Shown here: piece after piece, positions 57,282 through 64,000 of the stretch
Layout: each line of letters starts with the position of its first letter
Numbering within the stretch: position 1 is the stretch's first letter
Source of the DNA: Paracoccus gahaiensis
Lineage (GTDB): Bacteria; Pseudomonadota; Alphaproteobacteria; Rhodobacterales; Rhodobacteraceae
Assembly (NCBI RefSeq): GCF_005048225.1
Contig: NZ_SUNI01000002.1
Span: 62,001 to 126,000, forward strand
Direction of reading: 5' to 3'
Length of the DNA stretch: 64,000 nt
The notes under the pieces: model-generated
The model's input: only the letters and a program-made list of their open reading frames with translations
What the model was told of the DNA's origin: nothing
Databases searched by the model: none
Position numbers and translations under genes: made by a program

Positions 57282-57971
57282 ATGACCCATCTTGCGACCT
57301 CCCTGGCGGCGCTGCCGCTGTTCGGACTGATCCGCGACGGGGGCTGGACCATGTGGCTGATCGCGGCCCTGTCGGTCATCACCCTGGCGGTCGTGCTGTG
57401 GAAGCTGTGGTCGCTGTGGCGCCTGGGGGTCTGGGGCGGCAGCCATTCGCGCGCCGCCCTGGTCCTGTGGGCGCAGGGCCGCCCGCGCGAGGCGATGGAG
57501 CAGGTGCGCGGCCGCCCCTCGGCCCGGGCGCGGGTGGCGCAGGCGGCCATCGGCACCTCGCTGGACCCGCGCTTCGACGAGGCCGCCGCCCGCGAGGAAA
57601 CCGCCCGCGTCGCCCGCCAGGCGCTGTTCCGGTCCCGCGCCGGCCTGCGCGCGCTGGAGCTGATCGCCACCATCGCCCCGCTTCTGGGCCTGCTGGGCAC
57701 GGTCCTGGGCATGATCGCGGCCTTCCAGGTGCTGCAAAGCTCGGGCAACCAGGCCGATCCGTCCGATCTGGCGGGCGGCATCTGGGTGGCGCTGCTGACC
57801 ACCGCCGCCGGCATGGCCGTGGCGATCCCGGCGGGCGTGGCCCTGTCCTGGTTCGAAAGCATCGCGGACCGGCTGCAGTCGGATCTGGAGGATCTGGCCA
57901 CCCGCGTCTTCGTCGCCCGCGACGCGCCCGCCGCCCCCCCGGCCCGCAGCCGGCTCGAGGCTGCGGAATGA
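57282..57971 (+). CDS. exbB: ExbB-type proton channel (MotA/TolQ/ExbB family)
   Basis: 229 residues with three membrane helices: DGGWTMWLIAALSVITLAVVLWKLW, then ALELIATIAPLLGLLGTVLGMIAAF and GGIWVALLTTAAGMAVAIPAGVALSW. These last two carry the conserved ExbB lining. Forms the energising complex with ExbD for TonB. The stop overlaps the next gene (ATGA). Confidence 0.95.
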   Translation: MTHLATSLAALPLFGLIRDGGWTMWLIAALSVITLAVVLWKLWSLWRLGVWGGSHSRAALVLWAQGRPREAMEQVRGRPSARARVAQAAIGTSLDPRFDEAAAREETARVARQALFRSRAGLRALELIATIAPLLGLLGTVLGMIAAFQVLQSSGNQADPSDLAGGIWVALLTTAAGMAVAIPAGVALSWFESIADRLQSDLEDLATRVFVARDAPAAPPARSRLEAAE

Positions 57972-58366
57972 GCGGGACGACCGGGTTCGATCTGGGGCCC
58001 CGGCGCCATCCGCGCCGGATGTCGCTGACGCCGATGATCGACGTGGTCTTCCTGCTGCTGATCTTCTTCATGCTGGCCTCGCGCTTCGGCACCGATGCCG
58101 TGCTGCCCATCTCGGGCGGCGCCGAGGGCACGGGCACCGACTGGCAGGGCGCGCCCCGGCTGGTCGACGTGCGCCCCCAGGCGCTGTCGGTGAACGGCGT
58201 CGAGACCGCGCCCGGGTCGCTGGTCGCGGGCGTCGCGGCGCTGATGCCCCAGCCCGATGCGGCGGTGATCCTGCGCCCGCGCGACGGGGCCGACCTGCAG
58301 CGACTGGTCGGCGTCATGGACCTGCTGCGCGACGGCGGCATCCCGAACCTCATCCTGATCGAATAG
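57968..58366 (+). CDS. exbD: ExbD biopolymer transport protein, first paralogue
   Basis: 132 residues: one N-terminal membrane helix SLTPMIDVVFLLLIFFMLAS with the functional Asp (TPMID), then a periplasmic domain ending DGGIPNLILIE. Coupled to exbB. Followed at 4 bases by a second exbD, so both are probably in one complex or alternative partners. Confidence 0.95.
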   Translation: MSGTTGFDLGPRRHPRRMSLTPMIDVVFLLLIFFMLASRFGTDAVLPISGGAEGTGTDWQGAPRLVDVRPQALSVNGVETAPGSLVAGVAALMPQPDAAVILRPRDGADLQRLVGVMDLLRDGGIPNLILIE

Positions 58367-58370
58367 GCCC

Positions 58371-58751
58371 ATGCGCATCGACATGCCCCCCCGGAAGCCG
58401 CGCGGCGAATCGATCATCCCGATGATCAACGTCGTCTTCCTGCTGCTGATCTTCTTCCTGCTGACCGCGCAGATCACCCAGCCGACGCCCTTTCCGCTGA
58501 CCCCGCCCGACAGCCGGTCCGAGACCGCCGCCGGGGCCCGCGACGTGCTCTACATCTCGGCCGGGAACGAGCTGGCCTGGAACGAGGCGCGCGGCGCGGC
58601 GGTCTGGACGGCGCTGGTGGCCCGAGGCGGCGCGGATCCGGTCGAGATCCGCGCCGATGCCGCCCTGCCCGCCGCGATCCTGGCGGGCCATCTGAAGCGG
58701 CTGCGCAAGATCGCCCCGGCGGGCGCGCATCTGGTCGTCACCGGAGGCTGA
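58371..58751 (+). CDS. ExbD-like protein, second paralogue
   Basis: 126 residues with the membrane segment SIIPMINVVFLLLIFFLLTA. The motif reads PMIN, so the position that is Asp in classic ExbD (PMID) is Asn here. That residue is thought to carry protons, so this copy may be a non-conducting partner of the first. It lies 4 bases after it and 2 before tonB. Confidence 0.92.
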   Translation: MRIDMPPRKPRGESIIPMINVVFLLLIFFLLTAQITQPTPFPLTPPDSRSETAAGARDVLYISAGNELAWNEARGAAVWTALVARGGADPVEIRADAALPAAILAGHLKRLRKIAPAGAHLVVTGG

Positions 58752-58753
58752 GC

Positions 58754-59707
58754 ATGATCACGCGCCGCACCCTGGAAACCGCGGGTTTCTTCACCATCGC
58801 CGCCGCGCTGCATGTCTCGGCGGCGGCCATCATGCTGTCCGACCGGCTGGAGCGCGGCGACGCCGCCGAGGCCCCGCCCGCCGCGCTGTCCGCCGGTGGC
58901 GAGGAGATCCGCGCGATGGTCGAGGCCTGGGAGTCGCCGCCCGAGACCGAGACCGCCCCCGAGATCGCCGCGACGGAACCGCAGCCGCAGCCCGAACCGG
59001 CGCCGCCGCCTGCGGAGCCGGCGCCCGAATCCGCCCCAGCCCCGCTCGCTGCGCCCCCCCTGGCGCCGCCCGACCCGGCGCCGACCCAGCCCAACCTGCC
59101 GCCGCCGCCCGAGCCGGTGGCCCCCGAGCCCGAACCCGATCCGATCGAGCCCGCGGAGCTGGACCTGCCCGAGCTGCAGCAGCTGACCCCGCCCACCATC
59201 GAAGTGGCTTCGCCCCTGGCGCTGGAGGCGTCGTCCCGCCCCGACCGGCGCCCCGCGCGCCAGCCCCGACCCGAGCCCGAGCCCGAACCCCGCCGCGCCG
59301 CCGCACCCGCCCCGCAGCCCGCGCGCGAGGCCCCCGCGCAGGCGCAACCCGCCCAACGCGCGGGCGAGGGCGGCCAGTCGCAGCGCAGCAGCGCGGGCGG
59401 CGGCGGGGGCGGGGTCCGCGCCGAGACGCGGGCCAGCGCGATGGCGCAATGGACCGCCCAGATCGCCACCTGCATCGGCCGGCAATTCTCGCGCGTGTCG
59501 GGCGCCCGGGGAGGCCGGATCGTGGTGAACATCTCGATCGCCCGGAACGGCCGCGTGCAGGGCGCCACGCTGATCTCGGGAACCGGCGATGCCCGGGTCG
59601 ACGGGCAGGTGGTCCGCACCGCGCAGCGCCTGCGCGCCTGCCCCGCCGCCCCCGCCGCCGTCACCGACGCCACGCATACCTTCACCACGCCCTTCACCCT
59701 GCAATAA
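58754..59707 (+). CDS. tonB: TonB-type energy transducer with long proline-rich linker
   Basis: 317 residues: a short N-terminal membrane anchor (AGFFTIAAALHVSAAAIMLSD), a periplasm-spanning Pro/Glu/Ala-rich linker (residues ~60-210), and a C-terminal TonB domain with RGGRIVVNISIARNGRVQGATLISGTG and the terminal TFTTPFTLQ. Transmits proton-motive force to outer-membrane receptors for siderophores or heme. Last gene of the iron operon. Confidence 0.93.
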   Translation: MITRRTLETAGFFTIAAALHVSAAAIMLSDRLERGDAAEAPPAALSAGGEEIRAMVEAWESPPETETAPEIAATEPQPQPEPAPPPAEPAPESAPAPLAAPPLAPPDPAPTQPNLPPPPEPVAPEPEPDPIEPAELDLPELQQLTPPTIEVASPLALEASSRPDRRPARQPRPEPEPEPRRAAAPAPQPAREAPAQAQPAQRAGEGGQSQRSSAGGGGGGVRAETRASAMAQWTAQIATCIGRQFSRVSGARGGRIVVNISIARNGRVQGATLISGTGDARVDGQVVRTAQRLRACPAAPAAVTDATHTFTTPFTLQ

Positions 59708-59768
59708 CCCGCCCGGCAGGCGGAAGGGCGCCCCGACCAGGGACGGCCGCCCTCGCACAAAGGTCTCA

Positions 59769-59825
59769 GGCGGGGTCAAAGCTCGGCCCCGGCACGGCCG
59801 AATGCGGCCCATCTTTGACCCCGCC
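59769..59825 (+). terminator. 13-bp inverted repeat hairpin after tonB
   Basis: GGCGGGGTCAAAG (59769-59781) and its exact complement (59813-59825), 31 bases apart, 62 bases past the tonB stop. The loop contains additional CGGCC inverted repeats. It is followed closely by CCTTTC; probable terminator. Confidence 0.65.
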
Positions 59826-59827
59826 CC

Positions 59828-59879
59828 TTTCATCTTGGCAAAAATATCCCGCGGGGGTCCGGGGGCGCGAAGCCCCCGG
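59828..59879 (+). repeat. Intergenic element, copy E
   Basis: Core TTTCATCTTGGC and AAAAATATCCCGCGGGGG, then CCGGGGGC-GCGAA-GCCCCCGG (59859-59879), 23 bases before the stop of the convergent siderophore ATPase. Almost identical to copy B, differing at only a couple of positions. Confidence 0.82.
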
Positions 59880-59901
59880 TCCGGCCTGTGCCGTCCCGCG
59901 A

Positions 59902-60660
59902 TCAGACGTGGTGCAGGACCAGGGGCCGGCCCAGATGCTGCCCCACCCGGATCGGCGCATCGTAGAGATCCGACAGCAGCGCCTCGGTCAGCACCTCCGC
60001 CGCCGGGCCCTCGGCGATCACGCGCCCGTCCTTCATGGCGATGACATGATCGGCCCAGGCCGCGGCATAGTTGATCTCGTGCACGACCATGGCGACGCTG
60101 CGGCCCGCGTGGTCGACCAGCGCGCGCAGCCGGCTCATCAGGGCGCGGGCATGGGCCATGTCCAGGTTGTTCAACGGCTCGTCCAGCAGCAGCCAGTCGG
60201 TGTCCTGCGCGAAGGCCATGGCGATATGGGCGCGCTGCGCCTGCCCGCCCGAGACCTCGTCCAGGAAGCGATGCGCCAGCGGGGCCAGCGCGAAGGCCTC
60301 CAGCGCCTGCGTCACGCGGGCGCGGTCGGCGGGGCCGGGGCGGCCCTTGTGATGGGGCCAACGGCCGAAGGCCACCAACTCGGACAGGCGCAGGCGGCTG
60401 GCGATGGCGGTCTGCTGGCCCAGGATGGCCATGACCCGGGCCAGCCGGTCGGTGGGGGTGGTGGCGACATCATGGCCCGCCACGGTGATGCGGCCCGCCT
60501 GCAGGGGCTCCAGCCGCCCGATCAGGCGCAGCAGGGTCGACTTGCCGGCGCCATTGGGGCCGATCAGCGCGGTCAGCCGCCCCTTGGGCAGCGTGGTCGA
60601 GATGTCGTGCAGGATCGGCGTGCCGCCGATCTGGTGGCTGACCTGGTCGATCTGGATCAT
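59902..60660 (-). CDS. Iron-siderophore ABC transporter ATP-binding protein (FepC-type)
   Basis: 252 residues with Walker A GPNGAGKST, signature SGGQAQRAHIAMA and Walker B WLLLDEPLNNLD. Its start overlaps the stop of the permease upstream (ATGA). Energises siderophore uptake with the permeases encoded upstream in the same operon. Confidence 0.95.
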   Translation of the reverse strand: MIQIDQVSHQIGGTPILHDISTTLPKGRLTALIGPNGAGKSTLLRLIGRLEPLQAGRITVAGHDVATTPTDRLARVMAILGQQTAIASRLRLSELVAFGRWPHHKGRPGPADRARVTQALEAFALAPLAHRFLDEVSGGQAQRAHIAMAFAQDTDWLLLDEPLNNLDMAHARALMSRLRALVDHAGRSVAMVVHEINYAAAWADHVIAMKDGRVIAEGPAAEVLTEALLSDLYDAPIRVGQHLGRPLVLHHV

Positions 60661-61679
60661 CGGATGCGTCCCTTCAGCAGCAGATAGAGGAAGAACAGCC
60701 CGCCCGCGAACTCGACCACCACCGACAGGGTGGCGGCCTGGCCCAGCTGGCGCTCGAAGAGCCACTGGCCGCCGACCAGCAGGATCGCCGCCGACAGCCC
60801 GGCCGCGGGCAGCAGCACCGCATGGGCGGCGGTCCGCATCAGCCCATGCGCCAGCCCCGCCACGATCAGCCCGAAGAAGGCCACCGGCCCGACCAGCGCG
60901 GTCGAGACCGAGACCAGCACCGCGACCAGCGCCAGCACGGCCAGCGTCACCCCGCGATGGGCCAGCCCCAAAGACACCGCCGGATCGCGGCCCAAGGCCA
61001 GCACATCCAGCCGCGCCGACATCCGCCAGGCCAGTGCCACGGCCAGCGCGGTCACCGCCATGGCCAAAGGCAGCAGCGTCGCGTCCACCCGGTTGAAGCT
61101 GGCGAAGCTGACCGATTGCACCACGGCGAATTCGTTGGGATCCATGATCCGCCCCAGGAACCCCGAGACCGACCGGAACAGCACGCCCAGGATCACCCCG
61201 GTCAGGATCATGCGCGGCACGTCGCGCGCGCCGCGCAGCAGCAGCGTGCCGAACAGCGTTGCGGCCAGCGCGGACATCACCGCGATCTCGGCCAGGAACT
61301 TCGCGCCGGGCGGCAGGCCCACCAGGCCCGCGCCGCCCAGGGTGATGACCAGCACCGTCTGCAGCAGGACATAAAGCGCATCGAAGCCCATGATCGAGGG
61401 CGTCAGCACCCGGTTCGCCGCCACTGTCTGGAAGAGGATGGTCGAGACGCCCACCGCCACCGCCACCGTGACCAGCGCCGCCAGCTTGGTGGCGCGCAGG
61501 CCCAGGATGAAGCCGCGATTGCCCGGCCCCAGGCCCTGCAGCATCCAGACCGCCGCCAGCAGCGCCAGCAGCAGCGCCATGCCGCCCAGGATCAGCGCCG
61601 GGCGGCGGTCGGGGGCGGGGCCCGCGGCGGCCTCGGGGCGGCGGGCGGCGATCCCGGGGTCCAGCGCGCGGCTATCCAT
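60657..61679 (-). CDS. Iron-siderophore ABC transporter permease 2 (FecCD family)
   Basis: 340 residues, ~9-10 helices. Family marks: NRVLTPSIMGFDALYVLLQT, ARDVPRMILTGVILGVLFRSVS, and LVGPVAFFGLIVAGLAHGLM. The start at 61679 overlaps the preceding permease gene by 8 bases. Second half of a heterodimeric permease; related to FatC/YclO. Confidence 0.93.
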   Translation of the reverse strand: MDSRALDPGIAARRPEAAAGPAPDRRPALILGGMALLLALLAAVWMLQGLGPGNRGFILGLRATKLAALVTVAVAVGVSTILFQTVAANRVLTPSIMGFDALYVLLQTVLVITLGGAGLVGLPPGAKFLAEIAVMSALAATLFGTLLLRGARDVPRMILTGVILGVLFRSVSGFLGRIMDPNEFAVVQSVSFASFNRVDATLLPLAMAVTALAVALAWRMSARLDVLALGRDPAVSLGLAHRGVTLAVLALVAVLVSVSTALVGPVAFFGLIVAGLAHGLMRTAAHAVLLPAAGLSAAILLVGGQWLFERQLGQAATLSVVVEFAGGLFFLYLLLKGRIR

Positions 61680-62625
61680 GGGCGGGCCTGCGATGCAGAA
61701 GCACAAGGAACAGCACGGCGCCCAGCACGCCCAGGATCACCCCGGCGGGGATCTCGTAGGGGCGGATGACCAGGCGGCCCAGCAGATCGCAGGCCAGCAC
61801 CAGCACCGCGCCCGCCAGCCCCACCACCGGCAGCGAGGCGCGCAGGTTGTCGCCCATCACGCGGGCGACCAGATTGGGGACCACGAGGCCCACGAAGGGG
61901 ATCATGCCCACCGTCGTCACCACCATCGCGGTGACCATCGACACCACCGCCAGCCCCAGACGCATGACCGCCGCCGTGGACAGGCCCAGCCCGGTGGCCA
62001 CCTGATCGCCCAGGCCCAGGATGGCGAAGCGGTCGGCCGAGAACCAAGCCAGCCCGGCGGCCAGGGCGGCGATCCAGAGAAGCTCGTAGCGGCCTGAGAT
62101 GACGCCCGAGAACTCGCCGCTCATCAGCCAGGTGCCGACATATTGCATCAGGTCGGTCTGCCAGCCCACGAAGGTGACGACCGATCCCAGCACTCCCGAC
62201 AGCACCAGCCCCGCGATCGGGACCAGCATCACCTCGCGCACCGGCAACCGGCGGATCACGGCCAGGAACAGCGCGGTCGTGACCATCGCCGACAGGCTGG
62301 CCGCGATCATGCGCAGCCAGAGCGGGCTGGAGGGCCAGAGGATGGTGATGGCCAGCAGGCCCAAGGCCGCGCCCTCGGCGGTACCCGAGGTGTCGGGGCC
62401 CACGAAGCGGTTCCTGACCAGCGCCTGGATCAGCACGCCCGCCACCGACAGCGCGGCCCCGGTCAGGGCCACCGCCAGCGTGCGCGGCAGCCGCGATTCC
62501 AGCAGGACCAGCATGGCCTGCGGGTCGCGGAAGACGGCGCGCAGGTCGACCTGGGCGGCCCCCACGGTCAGGCTGGCCAGCATCAGCGCCAGAAGCGCCG
62601 ATGACAGGGCGGGCAGCAGGCGCAT
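61672..62625 (-). CDS. Iron-siderophore ABC transporter permease 1 (FecCD family)
   Basis: 317 residues. The FecCD signature is seen in FRDPQAMLVLLESRLPRTLAVALTGAALSVAGVLIQ and PFVGLVVPNLVARVMG. The start codon shares one base with the stop of the binding-protein gene (TGATG). Related to FatD/YclN. Confidence 0.94.
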   Translation of the reverse strand: MRLLPALSSALLALMLASLTVGAAQVDLRAVFRDPQAMLVLLESRLPRTLAVALTGAALSVAGVLIQALVRNRFVGPDTSGTAEGAALGLLAITILWPSSPLWLRMIAASLSAMVTTALFLAVIRRLPVREVMLVPIAGLVLSGVLGSVVTFVGWQTDLMQYVGTWLMSGEFSGVISGRYELLWIAALAAGLAWFSADRFAILGLGDQVATGLGLSTAAVMRLGLAVVSMVTAMVVTTVGMIPFVGLVVPNLVARVMGDNLRASLPVVGLAGAVLVLACDLLGRLVIRPYEIPAGVILGVLGAVLFLVLLHRRPAHG

Positions 62626-63539
62626 CAGCTGTCGGTGCCGTCCGACAGGGCTTCGGTCAGCAGGTCCAGCGTCCCGATCATCGAGCCATAGCCCCCGGCC
62701 GAGATATAGGTTGCCGCCGGATCCAGCAGGATCACCTGATCCTGCTGCCAAGCGGTCGTGCCCTCGACCAGGGCCGAGGCCAGCGTCTCGGTCGCGCCCG
62801 CGCCGTCCGCGCCGATGGCCGCGCCCCGGTCGATGACCAGCAGCCAGTCGGGATCGGCCTCGGCGATGAATTCATGGCTGATGGCCTGGCCGTGGCTGGC
62901 ATCGTCCAGACCCGGCACGGCCTCGGTCAGGCCGGTCGCGTCGAAGATCCAGCCAAAGCGCGAGCCGGCGCCATAGGCCGACATCTTGGGCCCGTTGGTC
63001 ATCACGATCAGCGCGCTGCCCTGCCCCTCGGCGGCGTCGCGCAGATCTTCCAGCCGGCTGTCCAGCGTGGCGGTCATCTCGGCGGCGCGGTCGCTCATGT
63101 CGAACAGCGTGCCATAGGCGGTGATGCGGGCGCGGGCATCGGCCAGCAGATCCGGCCCCAGGGACATGTCGATGGCCGGCGCGACCTGACCGACCGCCGC
63201 CAGCTGCGTCATCGAGCGTCCGCCCACGATCACCAGATCGGGGGCCAGCGCGGCCAGCGCCTCCAGATCGGGCTCGAAGAGCGTGCCGACCGGCGTGGCG
63301 CCGGGGGCGGCGTCCTGCAGGGCCGGGACCAGGATGCGGTCGATGGTGCCGGTGGGCACCACGTCGAAGGCCTGCAACGTGTCCAGCGCGGCCATGTCAT
63401 AGACCGCGACCGAGCGGGGCGTGGCGGGCAGGGTGACGGGCCCCTGCGCGGTGTCGAGGGTGACCTCTTGCGCCAGCGTGGCCAGCGGAAGGGAGGCGAG
63501 GGTGGCGGCCAGAAGGCCGGACAGCGCGATGCGACGCAT
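62625..63539 (-). CDS. Siderophore-binding periplasmic protein (FatB/YclQ-like)
   Basis: 304 residues. A Sec signal peptide without a lipobox (MRRIALSGLLAATLASLPLA, cleavage near LAQEV) exports it to the periplasm. Class III solute-binding fold: VAVYDMAALDTLQAFDV, ALAPDLVIVGGRS, and DWLLVIDRG. This pattern resembles the FatB/YclQ/CeuE group that binds catecholate- or anguibactin-type siderophores. AAAGGA lies 6 bases before the ATG. First gene of the uptake operon; ligand unproven. Confidence 0.9.
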   Translation of the reverse strand: MRRIALSGLLAATLASLPLATLAQEVTLDTAQGPVTLPATPRSVAVYDMAALDTLQAFDVVPTGTIDRILVPALQDAAPGATPVGTLFEPDLEALAALAPDLVIVGGRSMTQLAAVGQVAPAIDMSLGPDLLADARARITAYGTLFDMSDRAAEMTATLDSRLEDLRDAAEGQGSALIVMTNGPKMSAYGAGSRFGWIFDATGLTEAVPGLDDASHGQAISHEFIAEADPDWLLVIDRGAAIGADGAGATETLASALVEGTTAWQQDQVILLDPAATYISAGGYGSMIGTLDLLTEALSDGTDS

Positions 63540-63729
63540 GGCAGATCCTTTCGAAGGGGTCATGGCGTGTGGCTGTCGGCTTGGCTTCACGCAGGGCCGG
63601 GTTAACGCGCCCCCGACGGGAGGGCAAGATATCCGGGTGTTTTTGTCGGAATATTGCCCAGATTTGTTGACTGTTTGCATCGGCCATTCTAAGGGCAGCC
63701 CGAACCCCTTGCGAAGGACGTGCCCCGTC

Positions 63730-64000
63730 ATGCGGATGACCGCCGATTTCCCGACCTCTCGCGGCCCGGCCCTGATGGGGACCATGGCCAAGCATTTCGG
63801 CCACAAGATCCCCGTGGCCGTCGACGACCGGCAGGCGGTGCTGGGCTTTCCGATGGGCGACGCGCAGATCGACCTGCGCGACGGCGCCCTGCGTCTGGCG
63901 CTGCAGGCGTCGGATGCCGAGGCGCTGGAGCGCCTGCGCGACGTGGTCGAGCGCCATCTGCTGCGCTTTGCCCATCGCGAGGACCCGGGCGCCCTGACCT
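63730..64000 (+). CDS. DUF2218 domain protein, partial (C-terminus beyond the window)
   Basis: 90 codons present, starting MRMTADFPTSRGPALMGTMAKHFGHKIPV with the DUF2218 fold continuing through ALERLRDVVERHLLRFAHRE. Divergent from the siderophore-binding gene. DUF2218 proteins of ~95-100 residues commonly sit beside siderophore uptake genes and are predicted to handle iron-siderophore complexes inside the cell; this is inference. GAAGGA lies before the ATG. Confidence 0.9.
   Translation, partial: MRMTADFPTSRGPALMGTMAKHFGHKIPVAVDDRQAVLGFPMGDAQIDLRDGALRLALQASDAEALERLRDVVERHLLRFAHREDPGALT

Overview
This is GC-rich DNA (mostly above 65% G+C) that reads as a chromosomal segment of an alphaproteobacterium of the Rhodobacterales, most likely Paracoccus or a close relative. 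The supporting evidence is: close ATGA/TGATG gene packing; a serC-leader RNA; a GTTC-N7-GTTC LexA site; a TTAA-N7-TTAA CtrA site; a TGA-N9-TCA iron-rhodo box; the NDUFA9-like/uppP and gltD/gltB gene pairs; and a recurrent intergenic element with the core TTTCATCTTGG...AAATATCC. No phage, integrase, transposase or CRISPR array was seen.

Layout. 1-1.7 kb: start of a malic enzyme (MaeB type). 1.8-8.0 kb: a proteasome-like Anbu peptidase, a divergent CpdB nucleotidase, and a transglutaminase / alpha-E / circularly permuted ATP-grasp operon, which together form the known but functionally unresolved Anbu neighbourhood. 8.3-10.4 kb: a STAS/HATPase partner-switching pair, HspQ and a metallophosphoesterase. 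10.5-13.4 kb: serC-serA with a structured serC leader. 13.5-23.3 kb: a GntR-controlled peptide ABC transporter with two paralogous binding proteins and a cytoplasmic gamma-glutamyltransferase-like enzyme. 23.5-29.3 kb: a 1915-residue helicase-nuclease of the DUF4011/DUF3320 type, a plausible defence protein. 29.5-33.2 kb: TerC, a tartrate/D-malate dehydrogenase and HemS. 33.4-37.8 kb: a Na/Pi cotransporter, an orphan SOS-type ImuA with a LexA box, tRNA-Leu(CAG), and NDUFA9-like plus UppP. 37.9-44.8 kb: gltD, a secreted hypothetical protein and gltB, translationally coupled. 44.9-54 kb: MtgA, a GST, QueG, a large RTX protein with a CtrA box, CobA, a photolyase and an SDR. 54-57 kb: a glutathione peroxidase, a TspO-like membrane protein, a DUF429-like protein and MobA. 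57.1-64 kb: an iron island (exbB-exbD-exbD-tonB behind an iron-rhodo box, a convergent siderophore ABC transporter, and the start of a DUF2218 gene).

Functional themes. Iron and heme handling (ExbBD/TonB, FatB-type ABC, HemS, DUF2218) takes up one end and a separate single gene. Amino-acid and nitrogen metabolism (SerC/SerA, GltB/GltD, peptide/gamma-glutamyl uptake) forms three operons. Stress and DNA damage are represented by HspQ, the photolyase, ImuA and the glutathione peroxidase. The two least understood units are the Anbu/ATP-grasp/alpha-E/transglutaminase set and the giant helicase-nuclease, which also carries a transglutaminase-like N-terminal domain.
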